From Brevibacterium sp. S22 (GTDB taxonomy: Bacteria; Actinomycetota; Actinomycetes; Actinomycetales; Brevibacteriaceae): a DNA stretch of 64,000 nucleotides. Made by a program: the position numbers and the translations under genes. Below are positions 42,057-50,458 of this stretch, in pieces (position 1 is the stretch's first letter; the number at the start of each line of letters is the position of its first letter). The notes under the pieces are model-generated. The model was not told the DNA's origin, did not search any database, and saw only the letters and a list, made by a program, of their open reading frames with translations. The stretch lies in NCBI RefSeq assembly GCF_004745485.1, contig NZ_RHFG01000010.1, positions 62,001-126,000 of the forward strand. The letters are read 5' to 3'.

Positions 42057-44543
42057 TCAGAGGCCGATGCGGTTGCGGTGACGGCGAGCCGCGTAGACCG
42101 CGGCCGCACCACCGGCGATCAGCAGCGCCGCGAATCCGGCCATGGCCATGGTGCCGTCGGCACCTGTCCTCGGCAGGTCTCCGCCGTCGCTGCTTCCCGA
42201 AGCGTCTGCATTTGCCCCGGCTTCGACGTCGGCCGAAGCACTTGCGGCTGCAGAGGCATTCTCATCGGACGAGGTGTCTGCCTCGTCGCCGTCAGCCGAG
42301 GCGCTGGTCTCTGCACCGTCTGCGTCGTCATCGGACGATGCCGAGGCGTCTGCTTCGTCGGTCGAATCCGCCGAAGCCGAGTCGTCGGAGTTGGCCGCAG
42401 CCTCAACCGAAGCTTCGTTGGACGAGTCGGCAGTCGATGCCGCGGATGCTGCTGCAGCCGGGTCGGCATCGGCAGCGGCCGAGGATTCAGCGTTCGTCGA
42501 ATCCGAGTTGTCCGCATTGGCAGCGGCGTTCGATGCCTGCTGCGACGAGGCGTTCGGATCAGAGGTCGCATCAGCCGAGGTGTTCGAAGATGCATCCTCA
42601 GTGGCAGCCGATTCGGCAGCCGCTTCCGCGCTCGCGTCGGCCTCCGCCGAAGCTGAGTCGTTGGCATCGTCATCGGCGGCTGCCTCTGACGCTGCCTGGG
42701 CGGCAGGGTTCGAATCGTCGTCGGCGTCAGCGGAAGCCGAGGCCGAAGCCGCAGCGTTCACGTTGACGTTCGAGTCGGCATCGTCGGCAGCCGAAGCATC
42801 CGGGTCAGCAGCGGCGTCGGGATCAGACGAAGAATCGGCATCGGCCGAATCGTCCTGATCGGCGGCAGCGCTGTCGTCCGCGTCTGCATCGTCGTCGCCC
42901 GGAGCATCGTCAGCGGTCGCACGGACCGAGGACGAAGCGAGGTTGACATCGATCGCATCGGATTCGGGAAGCAGTTCCAGGCTCACAGCGTTGACGGTGA
43001 ATCCTGGGCCGTTGTTGCCATCGACTCGGCTCGACTCCAACGAGGACTGAGCAGAGGCTCCTTCGCTCGAGGGGTTGGGCGACTGCTCATTGATCGTGAG
43101 GTCGACAACCTGGTTGAGTCCGCTGAAGACGGGGTCGAGTCCGTCCAGGACGGGGTCGACGATGCCGGTGACAGCATCGGTTGCCTCTTCGGTCGTCGAG
43201 TCGAGGATTCCCCCGATGATCGGCTTCGTGACTCCGAGGACCGCCTTGACCACCGGTCCGGTGATGGCGTTGACCACGGTGCCGACAGGAATGCCGGCGA
43301 GCGACAGGTCGGTGTCGACGACTGGTTCGGAGTCGTCCGTGCCGGCCAGCTGGCCCAGCGTGGCGTCCACGGTGACCTTGCCGTCAGCCGCAGGGATTCC
43401 GGCAGCCGTGATGTTCGCGGGCAGCGCGATGTTGAGATGAACATCGTTGAGTGCATCGGTCAGAGTCTCATTGACCCGGCCCGACAGCGCACCGAGGGCG
43501 TCGGCGACGGCGTCGGTGATCTTCGAGATCGTGTCGCTGGTCAGCACCTGAGTGTTCGGGTCCAGACCGTTGAGGTCCTCACCGTCGGCACCCTTCACGA
43601 CCTTGGCCAGGTCGATCTTGATGTCGCCGTTGGCCAGGTCGATCGAGACGATGCCCGCTTCGTCCTCGAGCTTCTTGTTGACGACGTTTTCGACGACGCT
43701 GTTGAGCGCATCGCCGGTGTCGACGGAGACCTGCGTGTCTTCTCCGCCGATCTTGACAGAGGCGAGCCCTGCATCGACGTCGAGTCCGAGTCCGGCGAGT
43801 TCGTTGACCAAGCCCTCATCGCCGATGGCGTCATCGAGGGATCCGCCGACTCCGTCGACTGCCTTGGTGAGTTCACCGGAAAGGTCGCCCACTGCGGGGC
43901 TGGAGACTGTGAGGGTTCCGTCGGCGACGACATACTCCGAGTCGGTGGTCTTGCCATCGCTCTCGGCGGTCGACCCGACTGCGCCCAGCTCGAGGCTGAG
44001 CTCGTCGACGATCTGGTCGGTGACGCCATCGAGGTTCAGCTGCCCCAGGAGCGACGTCAGGTCGACTTTGGCGTTGCCGAAGTCGCCGTTGTTGACGTCA
44101 TCGAGGTTGAGGGCACCGTCCTTGCCGACGGCTCCGGCACTGGCCTTTGCCGCGTTTCCGGCAGAGGCGTGGCCGTAGGAGTTGAGCGCACCGGCCTCGC
44201 CGAGCTCGAGCAGACCGTCGCCACCCTCATTGCTGATGAGCGGGAGGTCGATTCCCGGAAGTTCGAGCCCGAGGGACTGCAGCACTTCCAGGTTCAGCGG
44301 TGTGCTGTCCTCGGCTTCGCTGGAAGGAGAACTGCTGTAGGCCGAGAGCGCGTCGACGGCATCTGCGGACAGGAGGTCCGCATCGATCAGCTGCCCGAGA
44401 GCCTCTGAATCTTCTTTCGGGTTCTTTTCATCGGCTGCACCTGGTGACGTCGTCAACAGGGTCAGCCCCACTGCGGTCGTGGCAGCTACCGCGCCCACAG
44501 CGATCTTGCGGCCGGTCGAGGGTCGGCCTCCGAGCATCTTCAT
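42057..44543 (-). CDS. LPXTG-anchored surface protein, choice-of-anchor G family, with Asp/Ser/Ala stalk
   Basis: An 828-residue paralogue of the protein at 35791-39432. The signal is RKIAVGAVAATTAVGLTLLTTSPGAADE. Residues about 45-560 are the anchor-G type region (LGELGEAGALNSYGHAS-like start, GKDGALNLDDVNNGDFGNAKVDLTSLLGQLNLDGVTDQIVDEL). About 240 residues of low-complexity DDSADADSSSDPDAAADPDASA stalk follow, then LPRTG, a hydrophobic helix and ARRHRNRIGL. It lacks the Ig-like repeats of its paralogue. ATG 44543 has GGAGGACT directly upstream and is preferred over the longer frame to 44648. Covalent wall attachment by a sortase encoded elsewhere is expected. Confidence 0.9.
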   Translation of the reverse strand: MKMLGGRPSTGRKIAVGAVAATTAVGLTLLTTSPGAADEKNPKEDSEALGQLIDADLLSADAVDALSAYSSSPSSEAEDSTPLNLEVLQSLGLELPGIDLPLISNEGGDGLLELGEAGALNSYGHASAGNAAKASAGAVGKDGALNLDDVNNGDFGNAKVDLTSLLGQLNLDGVTDQIVDELSLELGAVGSTAESDGKTTDSEYVVADGTLTVSSPAVGDLSGELTKAVDGVGGSLDDAIGDEGLVNELAGLGLDVDAGLASVKIGGEDTQVSVDTGDALNSVVENVVNKKLEDEAGIVSIDLANGDIKIDLAKVVKGADGEDLNGLDPNTQVLTSDTISKITDAVADALGALSGRVNETLTDALNDVHLNIALPANITAAGIPAADGKVTVDATLGQLAGTDDSEPVVDTDLSLAGIPVGTVVNAITGPVVKAVLGVTKPIIGGILDSTTEEATDAVTGIVDPVLDGLDPVFSGLNQVVDLTINEQSPNPSSEGASAQSSLESSRVDGNNGPGFTVNAVSLELLPESDAIDVNLASSSVRATADDAPGDDDADADDSAAADQDDSADADSSSDPDAAADPDASAADDADSNVNVNAAASASASADADDDSNPAAQAASEAAADDDANDSASAEADASAEAAAESAATEDASSNTSADATSDPNASSQQASNAAANADNSDSTNAESSAAADADPAAAASAASTADSSNEASVEAAANSDDSASADSTDEADASASSDDDADGAETSASADGDEADTSSDENASAAASASADVEAGANADASGSSDGGDLPRTGADGTMAMAGFAALLIAGGAAAVYAARRHRNRIGL

Positions 44544-45371
44544 AGTCCTCCACATCGGTTCATCGTTCTTGATCAATCGCAGACAACAGCCTGGACGGAA
44601 ACATGCAGTCTCCTGGCAGATCGCACACAACATTACGGAATCATCCATGAGTAATCATTCCGTCATTCACAACGTTATCGTTCCGTTATATTGCAGAATT
44701 GATATATTCACGATGTGGACAGATGCCACAAGGAAATATGTTTGATGCAGATGTGTCCCACGCCGCGTACTACCCCCTGATCTGCGCCTATATCTCGGCG
44801 ATCAGCGATCGAGCGAATAGATCGCAGAGCAACATTTACATATTCATTGAAATTTCATGACAAGGTCACTGATGACGAAAATGTAATATTACGATTCGTG
44901 ACGTCAGCGTGAAAACGCGTCAGCTCCGCTATGTTGTGTGACCTTCGGCGGAATGCTGAGTTCCCCCTGACCGCGATCTCAACAACACCTCAGCGACAAC
45001 TCAGCAGCCTCAACAACAGCCCGGCAACCTCGGTGACGGAAGCGCCCGCGCTTCGAGCACTCGCCAGTCGCGGATCTCGAGGACGAGTTCGAGCAGTTCA
45101 CTCAGCCCTTCACGGCCGTCCGAACGCTGCCTGCCGATGACATCGGCACTCGCCATGGCGAGTGCCTCGCACGGGTTCACAGTCGCAAGGCAGGCATCGA
45201 CGTCGGTGGGGGTGGCAGGCGGAGTTTCGGTCGCTGACGCCCGCACTGTCACTGCTCGGCGTCCTCGGCAGATTCGTTACCGGAACGATACGACATTTGG
45301 TGTAGGCGGTTGAACTTTCAACTTACAATTGGAATGGCAACTACCCTCTCTCTACATCTCCGGACGTGATA
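44544..45371. other. Long intergenic region between divergent surface-protein genes
   Basis: This 828-base gap carries the promoters of the LPXTG gene (minus) and the TM2-Ltp gene (plus). Bases 44640-44900 are notably AT-rich. A dyad GTTGA-ACTT-TCAAC lies at 45309-45322, about 50 bases before the TM2 start. A minus-strand frame at 45010-45252 has no family match that I recognise and is not annotated. Confidence 0.5.
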
Positions 45372-46289
45372 ATGACCCAGCAAACTCCTGCCCCGACGAA
45401 CCGCTCCGGCCAGTGGACCTCCCCACAGCCCACCTACGGACAGACTCAGCCCGCCGTCGGGCAGAAGTCCTTCGTCGCCACGTGGCTGCTGTCGTGGCTG
45501 CTCGGCGGACTCGGTGTCGACCGTTTCTACCTCGGGAAGGTCGGAACAGGCATCCTCAAGCTCATCACGGGCGGCGGACTCGGCATCTGGTCTCTCGTCG
45601 ACCTGATCATCACCCTGTGCGGCGGGCAGAGAGACAAGCAGGGCCTGCGCCTGTACGGATACCGCGAACACAAGAATGTCGCTTGGCTCGTGACCGGCAT
45701 CTTCATGTTCCTGGGCATCATCATCGGCGGTGTCGCAGCGGCCTCGGCCCCCGCACCGCAGACCGACAACTCGTCGATCGTGTCCGAAGCTGAGGAAGAC
45801 GCGAAGGAAGCGCCCGCAGCCGACACTGCGAATGAAGTCGCCGAGGAGGAACCGGCGGAAGCCGAGCCCGCGGTCGAAGAGGAAGCGGCAGAAGAACCAA
45901 CCGACGAACCGGCCGCTGAGGAAGAGCCTGCCGAAGAGGAGCCCGCAGCTCCCGCCGCAGAAGAAGAGGACGATTCGAGCGTCCCCGCCGAATACTCCTC
46001 GGCACTCACGCAGGCCGGGACCTACTCGGACATGATGCACATGAGCAAGCAGGGCATCTACGACCAGCTGACCAGCGAATACGGTGGCCAGTTCTCTGAC
46101 GATGCAGCGCAGTACGCCATCGACAACGTCCAAGCCGATTGGAATGAGAACGCGTTGGAATCTGCACGGACATACCAGGACGAAATGGCGATGTCGCCGA
46201 ATGCGATCCACGATCAGCTCACGAGCGAGTACGGTGGCCAGTTCACCAGCTCGGAAGCCGACTATGCGATCGAGCACCTCAACGACTGA
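45372..46289 (+). CDS. TM2-domain protein with acidic linker and two C-terminal Ltp repeats
   Basis: A 305-residue membrane protein. Residues about 30-95 are a TM2 domain: FVATWLLSWLLGGLGVDRFYLGKVGTGILKLITGGGLGIWSLVDLI, two helices with the DRF turn. A third helix follows (WLVTGIFMFLGIIIGGVAAASA). A linker of about 90 residues is almost all Glu/Ala/Pro. The C-terminus holds two 45-residue repeats (ALTQAGTYSDMMHMSKQGIYDQLTSEYGGQFSDDAAQYAIDNV and a second with MAMSPNAIHDQLTSEYGG). They match the Ltp/host-cell-surface lipoprotein repeat known from phage superinfection-exclusion proteins. ATG 45372 is used; GTG 45366 is possible. It stands alone. Outside exposure of the repeats is inferred. Confidence 0.82.
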   Translation: MTQQTPAPTNRSGQWTSPQPTYGQTQPAVGQKSFVATWLLSWLLGGLGVDRFYLGKVGTGILKLITGGGLGIWSLVDLIITLCGGQRDKQGLRLYGYREHKNVAWLVTGIFMFLGIIIGGVAAASAPAPQTDNSSIVSEAEEDAKEAPAADTANEVAEEEPAEAEPAVEEEAAEEPTDEPAAEEEPAEEEPAAPAAEEEDDSSVPAEYSSALTQAGTYSDMMHMSKQGIYDQLTSEYGGQFSDDAAQYAIDNVQADWNENALESARTYQDEMAMSPNAIHDQLTSEYGGQFTSSEADYAIEHLND

Positions 46290-46291
46290 CG

Positions 46292-46353
46292 GTTCGCCGT
46301 CGCGTTCCCCACGTTCGCCGTCGCGTTCCCCACGTTCGCCGTCGCGTTCCCCG
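46292..46353. repeat. Three 21-bp tandem repeats after the TM2-Ltp gene
   Basis: The unit GTTCGCCGTCGCGTTCCCCAC occurs three times head to tail from 46292, the last ending in CCCCGG. It starts 3 bases after the stop codon. Confidence 0.9.
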
Positions 46354-46396
46354 GTTCGCGCCTGCGTCCACGATTGCGACAGTGCACGGCAGAGTC

Positions 46397-46434
46397 GAAT
46401 GCCGGCGAAGGAAGAGATTCCTTCGCCGGCATTC
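46397..46434. terminator. 17-bp perfect hairpin between convergent genes
   Basis: GAATGCCGGCGAAGGAA (46397-46413) pairs exactly with TTCCTTCGCCGGCATTC (46418-46434) around GAGA. It lies between the TM2-Ltp gene and the response regulator and could stop transcription from both sides. T-tracts are short. Confidence 0.8.
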
Positions 46435-46490
46435 GGCATTTCTCGGCAGGAAGCGCACCTCTTACTCTTCCGCAGGCGACCTAGGCACTC

Positions 46491-47210
46491 TCACACCCAC
46501 CGATACTCGTACTCGGGTCTGCCCGGGGTTCCGTGACGGGGCTGTTTGATGGCCTGCTTCGTCGCCACAAGGTGTTCCAAATAGCGGCGGACGGTCACGC
46601 GGGACAGGTCGAGGCTCTGCCCCACCTCGGTGGCGGAGACCGGGACTGCGGAATCGCGGACGAAGGCGGACACGGCGTCGAGGGTCTCGGCGATGAGTCC
46701 CTTCGGCAGCTTGGTCGACGACACCGACCGCAGCGCCGACAGGGCGTTGTCCACCGAGGCTTGAGTCGCCAATGACCCCGACCCGGTGAGTCCGCGCCGG
46801 AACTCCCGCTGGTTCTCCAGCTTCTCCCGGAACGCTGCAAATGTGAATGGCTTGATGAGGTACTGCGTGATCCCCGTCGAGATCGCCGACCGGATCACCT
46901 GCAGGTGCCGCACCGCGGTGATCGCGATGATGTCGACGTCCTTCCCGCGCGAGTTCAGCCGCCCGGCGACCTCGAGGCCGTGCGAATCCGTGAGGTTCAT
47001 ATCGAGTAGGACGATGTCGACGGGGGTTCCGGCCGCGTCGAGTTCGTCGAATCGCTCGATCGCCTCGTGTCCGCCCAGGCAGGTCCCGACCACGTCGAAC
47101 CCGGGCACCCGTTCGACGAAGTCTGCATGAGCCTGCCCCGTCATCGGATCGTCCTCGACGATGAGCACCCGCAGCGCGGCATCATCGCTCACCGCGACTT
47201 CATCGCTCAT
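46491..47210 (-). CDS. CitB/DcuR-type response regulator
   Basis: A 239-residue two-component regulator. The receiver domain shows RVLIVEDDPMTGQAHADFV (acidic pocket), VDIVLLDMNLTDSHGLEV (phosphoacceptor Asp), DIIAITAVRH and QYLIKPFTFAAFREKL (conserved Lys). The C-terminal helix-turn-helix is VPVSATEVGQSLDLSRVTVRRYLEHLVATKQAIKQPRHG, typical of the CitB/DctR group that senses C4-dicarboxylates or citrate with a CitA/DcuS kinase. ATG 47210 overlaps the kinase stop by 11 bases. The nearest likely target is dctA at 51944, now separated by an inserted element. Confidence 0.92.
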   Translation of the reverse strand: MSDEVAVSDDAALRVLIVEDDPMTGQAHADFVERVPGFDVVGTCLGGHEAIERFDELDAAGTPVDIVLLDMNLTDSHGLEVAGRLNSRGKDVDIIAITAVRHLQVIRSAISTGITQYLIKPFTFAAFREKLENQREFRRGLTGSGSLATQASVDNALSALRSVSSTKLPKGLIAETLDAVSAFVRDSAVPVSATEVGQSLDLSRVTVRRYLEHLVATKQAIKQPRHGTPGRPEYEYRWV

Positions 47211-49059
47211 CGTGGCCTCCTTCCACCCGATCGTCGCTGCGCCCCTGGTCCAGGCCTGAATTCTGGTCCAGGCCCGAGTTCTGGTCCTGCTCCTGCGCAG
47301 AATCGTAGTCCTCCACCGGATCGCTGTCGCCCAGCGGAAGGGTGACCGTGAAGATCGCCCCACCATCGGATTCGACCTCGATATCTCCGCCGAGGCGGCG
47401 CACCGCCTGCCTGACCAGCACCAATCCGAATCCGCGTCCGCCCGGACCCTCGACGTCCGACTTCGCAGAGGCGCCGAGGTGGAAGAGCGCATCGATCTCA
47501 TCGACGTCGACACCCGGACCGGAATCGGCGATCGTGATGATGAGCTCCGAATCCGCGGCGACGAAGTCCGCCCACACATGCTTCTCGGCCGAATCGGCGG
47601 CGGCATCGAGGGCGTTGTCGATCAGGTTCCCGGCCACGGTGACGAGGTCCTTCGCGTCGAGGCTCTCCGGCGGGAGCTCACCGGTCGCGGTGACTTCGAG
47701 CTCGATCCCGCGCTCGTGCGCCTGTGCGGACTTGCCGATCATCAGCGCCGTGATGAACGGTTCGTCGAGCGAGCCGACGAACGAGTCCGTCAGCCTCTGC
47801 GCCTCCTGTTTGTCCTTGACCGCGAAGTCGAGCGCCTCCTGGCTGCGGCCGAGTTCGATGAGCGTCGAGACCGTGTGCAGCCGGTTCGCGTGTTCATGGG
47901 TCTGCGCACGCAGCGCCTCGGACAGAGTCGTCATCGTCGCCAGCTCTCCGGTGAGTTCCTGGATGTCGGTGCGATCGCGCAGGGTCGCGACCGTTCCCCC
48001 ACTCTCGCGCCCGCCGAGGCGACCACCACCACCGAGGCGACCGTGCCCTCGCCCGTCCCGACCGTCACCGCGCCCGCCGGGTCCGTCGTTGCCGCGCGGC
48101 TGGCTGGCCTTCTTCTGGCTGATGACGAGCACCCGATCCTCGGTGAGGTGGATTTCGTCGACGGCGACCCGACCGGAGGTGAGAAGGTCACGGACGGATT
48201 CGGGCAGCGCCACCTCGGCGAGGGCGATCGGGGTGGACTCATCGGGCTCGGGCAGACCGAGCAGTGCGGCGGCTTCGTCGTTGTAGAGGACGAGGCGACC
48301 GGAATCGTCGGCGAGGATGAGCCCCTCACGCAGGGAATGCAGGGCGGAGTCGTAGAACGCGAACAGCCGCCGCAGCTCCTCGGGCCCGTAGCCGAGCGTG
48401 ACCCGGCGCAGATAGCGAGCCAAAAGCCAGGAGCCGAGTCCGCCGAGGGCGAGCGCGATGAGACCGACGATGATGATCTGCGGCAGGGACGCCGCCTGCG
48501 CCACGGACAGGGTCTCGAGCGTCACGCCCACGGCGACCATGGCGGTGACCTCGCCCTCGGCGTCCTCGATCGGCACGATCGCCCGCACCGACGGTCCGAG
48601 TGTGCCCACGTATTCCTCGGTCTCGGCCTGTCCTGCGCGGGCGTTCGCGGTGCTGCCGAGGTACTTCCCGCCCAGCTGTTCGGGGTCCGGGTGGGTGTAG
48701 CGGGTGCCGTCGCGGTCCATGATCGTCACGAAGTCCACCTCGGCGGTGTCGATCACGGTCAGTGCATAGGGCTGCAGCCGCGTGGACGGATCGTCCCCGA
48801 TCACGGACTCGGTGACATAGGGGTCGTGAGCGAGGGTCTCGGCGATGGAGAGCACCCGTTCGCCCGTGGCGTGACGGATGTTGTTCAGCGTCGTCACGTA
48901 GCTGGTCACCGACAGCGCGGTGCAGACGAGGACGATGAGGACGAGCTGGACGAGGAAGAGGCGCCTGGCAAGGGGACCGCCTCGGGGAAGGAACCGGGCC
49001 CGGCCCCGCCGAGGTGGGACCGGGGAACGGCGGTTCGCCGCAGGGATTTCAGGAGTCAT
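47200..49059 (-). CDS. CitA/DcuS-type sensor histidine kinase with element-derived N-terminus
   Basis: A 619-residue kinase. TM1 is LFLVQLVLIVLVCTALSVTSYV, then a CitA-like sensor domain (about 60-185, including DFVTIMDRDGTRYTHPDPEQLGGKYLG), TM2 IIIVGLIALALGGLGSWLLA, a cytosolic PAS region interrupted by a Gly/Arg-rich insert of about 35 residues, the phosphoacceptor segment RAQTHEHANRLHTVSTLIELG, and the ATPase boxes NLIDNALDA, DSGPGVD and GRGFGLVLV. The first ten codons (MTPEIPAANR) come from the inserted element. From SPVPPRRG onward the frame continues through the 38-bp repeat into native sequence. Joined to the other flank, the native start would be GTG at 51344 reading MTDSPVPP. Confidence 0.9.
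   Translation of the reverse strand: MTPEIPAANRRSPVPPRRGRARFLPRGGPLARRLFLVQLVLIVLVCTALSVTSYVTTLNNIRHATGERVLSIAETLAHDPYVTESVIGDDPSTRLQPYALTVIDTAEVDFVTIMDRDGTRYTHPDPEQLGGKYLGSTANARAGQAETEEYVGTLGPSVRAIVPIEDAEGEVTAMVAVGVTLETLSVAQAASLPQIIIVGLIALALGGLGSWLLARYLRRVTLGYGPEELRRLFAFYDSALHSLREGLILADDSGRLVLYNDEAAALLGLPEPDESTPIALAEVALPESVRDLLTSGRVAVDEIHLTEDRVLVISQKKASQPRGNDGPGGRGDGRDGRGHGRLGGGGRLGGRESGGTVATLRDRTDIQELTGELATMTTLSEALRAQTHEHANRLHTVSTLIELGRSQEALDFAVKDKQEAQRLTDSFVGSLDEPFITALMIGKSAQAHERGIELEVTATGELPPESLDAKDLVTVAGNLIDNALDAAADSAEKHVWADFVAADSELIITIADSGPGVDVDEIDALFHLGASAKSDVEGPGGRGFGLVLVRQAVRRLGGDIEVESDGGAIFTVTLPLGDSDPVEDYDSAQEQDQNSGLDQNSGLDQGRSDDRVEGGHDER
48990..49027. repeat. Left copy of 38-bp direct repeat flanking the inserted element
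   Basis: This block is identical to 51299-51336. It begins GGAACCGGGCCCGG and ends GGGACCGGGGAA. It encodes codons 12-24 of the kinase gene on the minus strand. The bases just outside differ between the copies. Confidence 0.95.
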
Positions 49060-49936
49060 CGCCGAAAGGGACCGGAGGAGAGAGGAAATCGATATCCAGC
49101 TGCTCCGACCGTCTCACCTTCGCCAGCGGAAATTCATCATCGGAGTAGACCTCGCCGATGACCTCCGAAACTGCGTCGCTGACGGCCTCAGACTCTCCGG
49201 CTTTGCCCGGATCGCACTTAGCGGCAAGAGCCTCGGCGAGCCCTGTCCAGAGAGCATTCGCATAGAACGGGTCATCTCCAGGCCCCGACTCGTCGATCTT
49301 CTCGGCCAACGAATTGGCATCGGTAGGCAGGCGTCGTTGGTCTGGTGGCTCTGCGATTTCGTCAGGAAGAGAAGGCAGCCTGCCTGCTGCGACGATGACG
49401 TGGATAGTCAGCTGCATGCCGGGCGAGTTCCAATCATTGGACTCCACCCGAATTTCCGAGACATGATTGAGCACTCGGCCGATCGGCGATGCTGGTTTGT
49501 CGTACTTGCTTCTCACCAGCTTCTGGAGGGGCGCCAGCCAGAAGTGAACCTCGTCAGGCACGGCAAACCGACCGAACCAACGACCGACCGCCAGCCCGAA
49601 GTCCCGCTCGTCATCATCTGTGGCGAATTCATACCCAGGGACCGTAGGCACATCCAGGACTTCGTCTTTGAGCACACTGACGATCCGAGCCAGATCAGCG
49701 AACGAGCAGTCTTCGCCTTGGCCCACTCGCGCATACCGTGGGTTCTCATGCTTGAGAGCCTGCCTGCGCTCGGATCCCTCCAGCGCGATCAGCGGAGCAA
49801 GCTGGAGGTACTCACGTTTGGCAAGGACGACATCACAGGTCTGCGATACGACCACGTGCGCGCCATGGAGGTCGGCCTGCCCCGTGTATTGGACGACGCT
49901 CCCTTGCCGCAGGTCCTGAAAGTAGTCCTTGCCCAT
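49049..49936 (-). CDS. Unknown protein of the inserted element, third gene (VVVSQTCDVV motif)
   Basis: A 295-residue soluble protein that I do not recognise. Near the N-terminus is GSVVQYTGQADLHGAHVVVSQTCDVVLAKREYLQLAPLIALEG, where the SQTCD core in a hydrophobic strand looks like a conserved active or binding site. The centre has AVGRWFGRFAVPDEVHFWLAPLQKLV and VLNHVSEIRVESNDWNSPGMQLTIHVIVAAG. There is no signal peptide or membrane segment. It starts 6 bases after the preceding gene's stop and its 3' end overlaps the kinase's element-derived start by 11 bases. Kinase translation therefore now depends on coupling to this gene. Confidence 0.65.
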   Translation of the reverse strand: MGKDYFQDLRQGSVVQYTGQADLHGAHVVVSQTCDVVLAKREYLQLAPLIALEGSERRQALKHENPRYARVGQGEDCSFADLARIVSVLKDEVLDVPTVPGYEFATDDDERDFGLAVGRWFGRFAVPDEVHFWLAPLQKLVRSKYDKPASPIGRVLNHVSEIRVESNDWNSPGMQLTIHVIVAAGRLPSLPDEIAEPPDQRRLPTDANSLAEKIDESGPGDDPFYANALWTGLAEALAAKCDPGKAGESEAVSDAVSEVIGEVYSDDEFPLAKVRRSEQLDIDFLSPPVPFGDDS

Positions 49937-49942
49937 GACCCG

Positions 49943-50458
49943 CTAGGGCTCCGGAGAGTAGGTCGAAGCTGGTCTATTGACGTCCGTGGGAGTGGACGCG
50001 TGATGCGAACGCTGCTGATCGAGCAGAGAGAGGAACCGAAGCCTGCTGCCCGGGTCGCCGACATCTTCGATCGCTTCGATCTGCTTCATCACCCGACCGA
50101 GCGCTTCCTCATTCGCGGCCGATATCTTCCCGCCCGAAGCCCACAGGTGGACTGTGCGTCGGGAGACTCCGAAGAGCTTGGCAACTTGGTCCCAGGTGTA
50201 CGACCCGCGAGTCTTGATCTGTTTGACGAGGTCTGCAGTGGACTCGATTTCAGCATGACCCGGAACCGGCGACTCGACCTTGGCTGCCGTGTCGACTGAG
50301 CTGTTCGACGGGTGCAGACGGCTGTTGGCATCCGCCCAGATTGAATCATCGTCATGAACGGTCATGACTGGAATCGACGTCCCAGAAATGGACATCGTCG
50401 CCAGGCTCAAGCCTCGTGTAAGGAAGAGCTCTTCTCTGGAGAAGTCGGTAGCGGTCAT
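49943..50458 (-). CDS. Helix-turn-helix protein of the inserted element, second gene
   Basis: A 171-residue protein with one recognisable domain: residues about 80-125 read STADLVKQIKTRGSYTWDQVAKLFGVSRRTVHLWASGGKISAANEEALGRVMKQIEAI, a helix-turn-helix resembling antitoxin or XRE-type DNA binding. Both termini are polar and probably disordered. It overlaps the upstream TIGR04255-like gene by 4 bases (ATGA) and precedes the SQTCD gene by 6, so the three are one operon. It is the natural candidate to bind the repeated TTCACAC boxes before the operon. It could equally be a DNA-targeting subunit of a larger complex. Confidence 0.7.
   Translation of the reverse strand: MTATDFSREELFLTRGLSLATMSISGTSIPVMTVHDDDSIWADANSRLHPSNSSVDTAAKVESPVPGHAEIESTADLVKQIKTRGSYTWDQVAKLFGVSRRTVHLWASGGKISAANEEALGRVMKQIEAIEDVGDPGSRLRFLSLLDQQRSHHASTPTDVNRPASTYSPEP

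Noticed and set aside
45010..45252. 80-aa frame in the gap before the TM2-Ltp gene
   Set aside because: No ribosome site, no recognisable motif and no conserved codon pattern; kept as non-coding.
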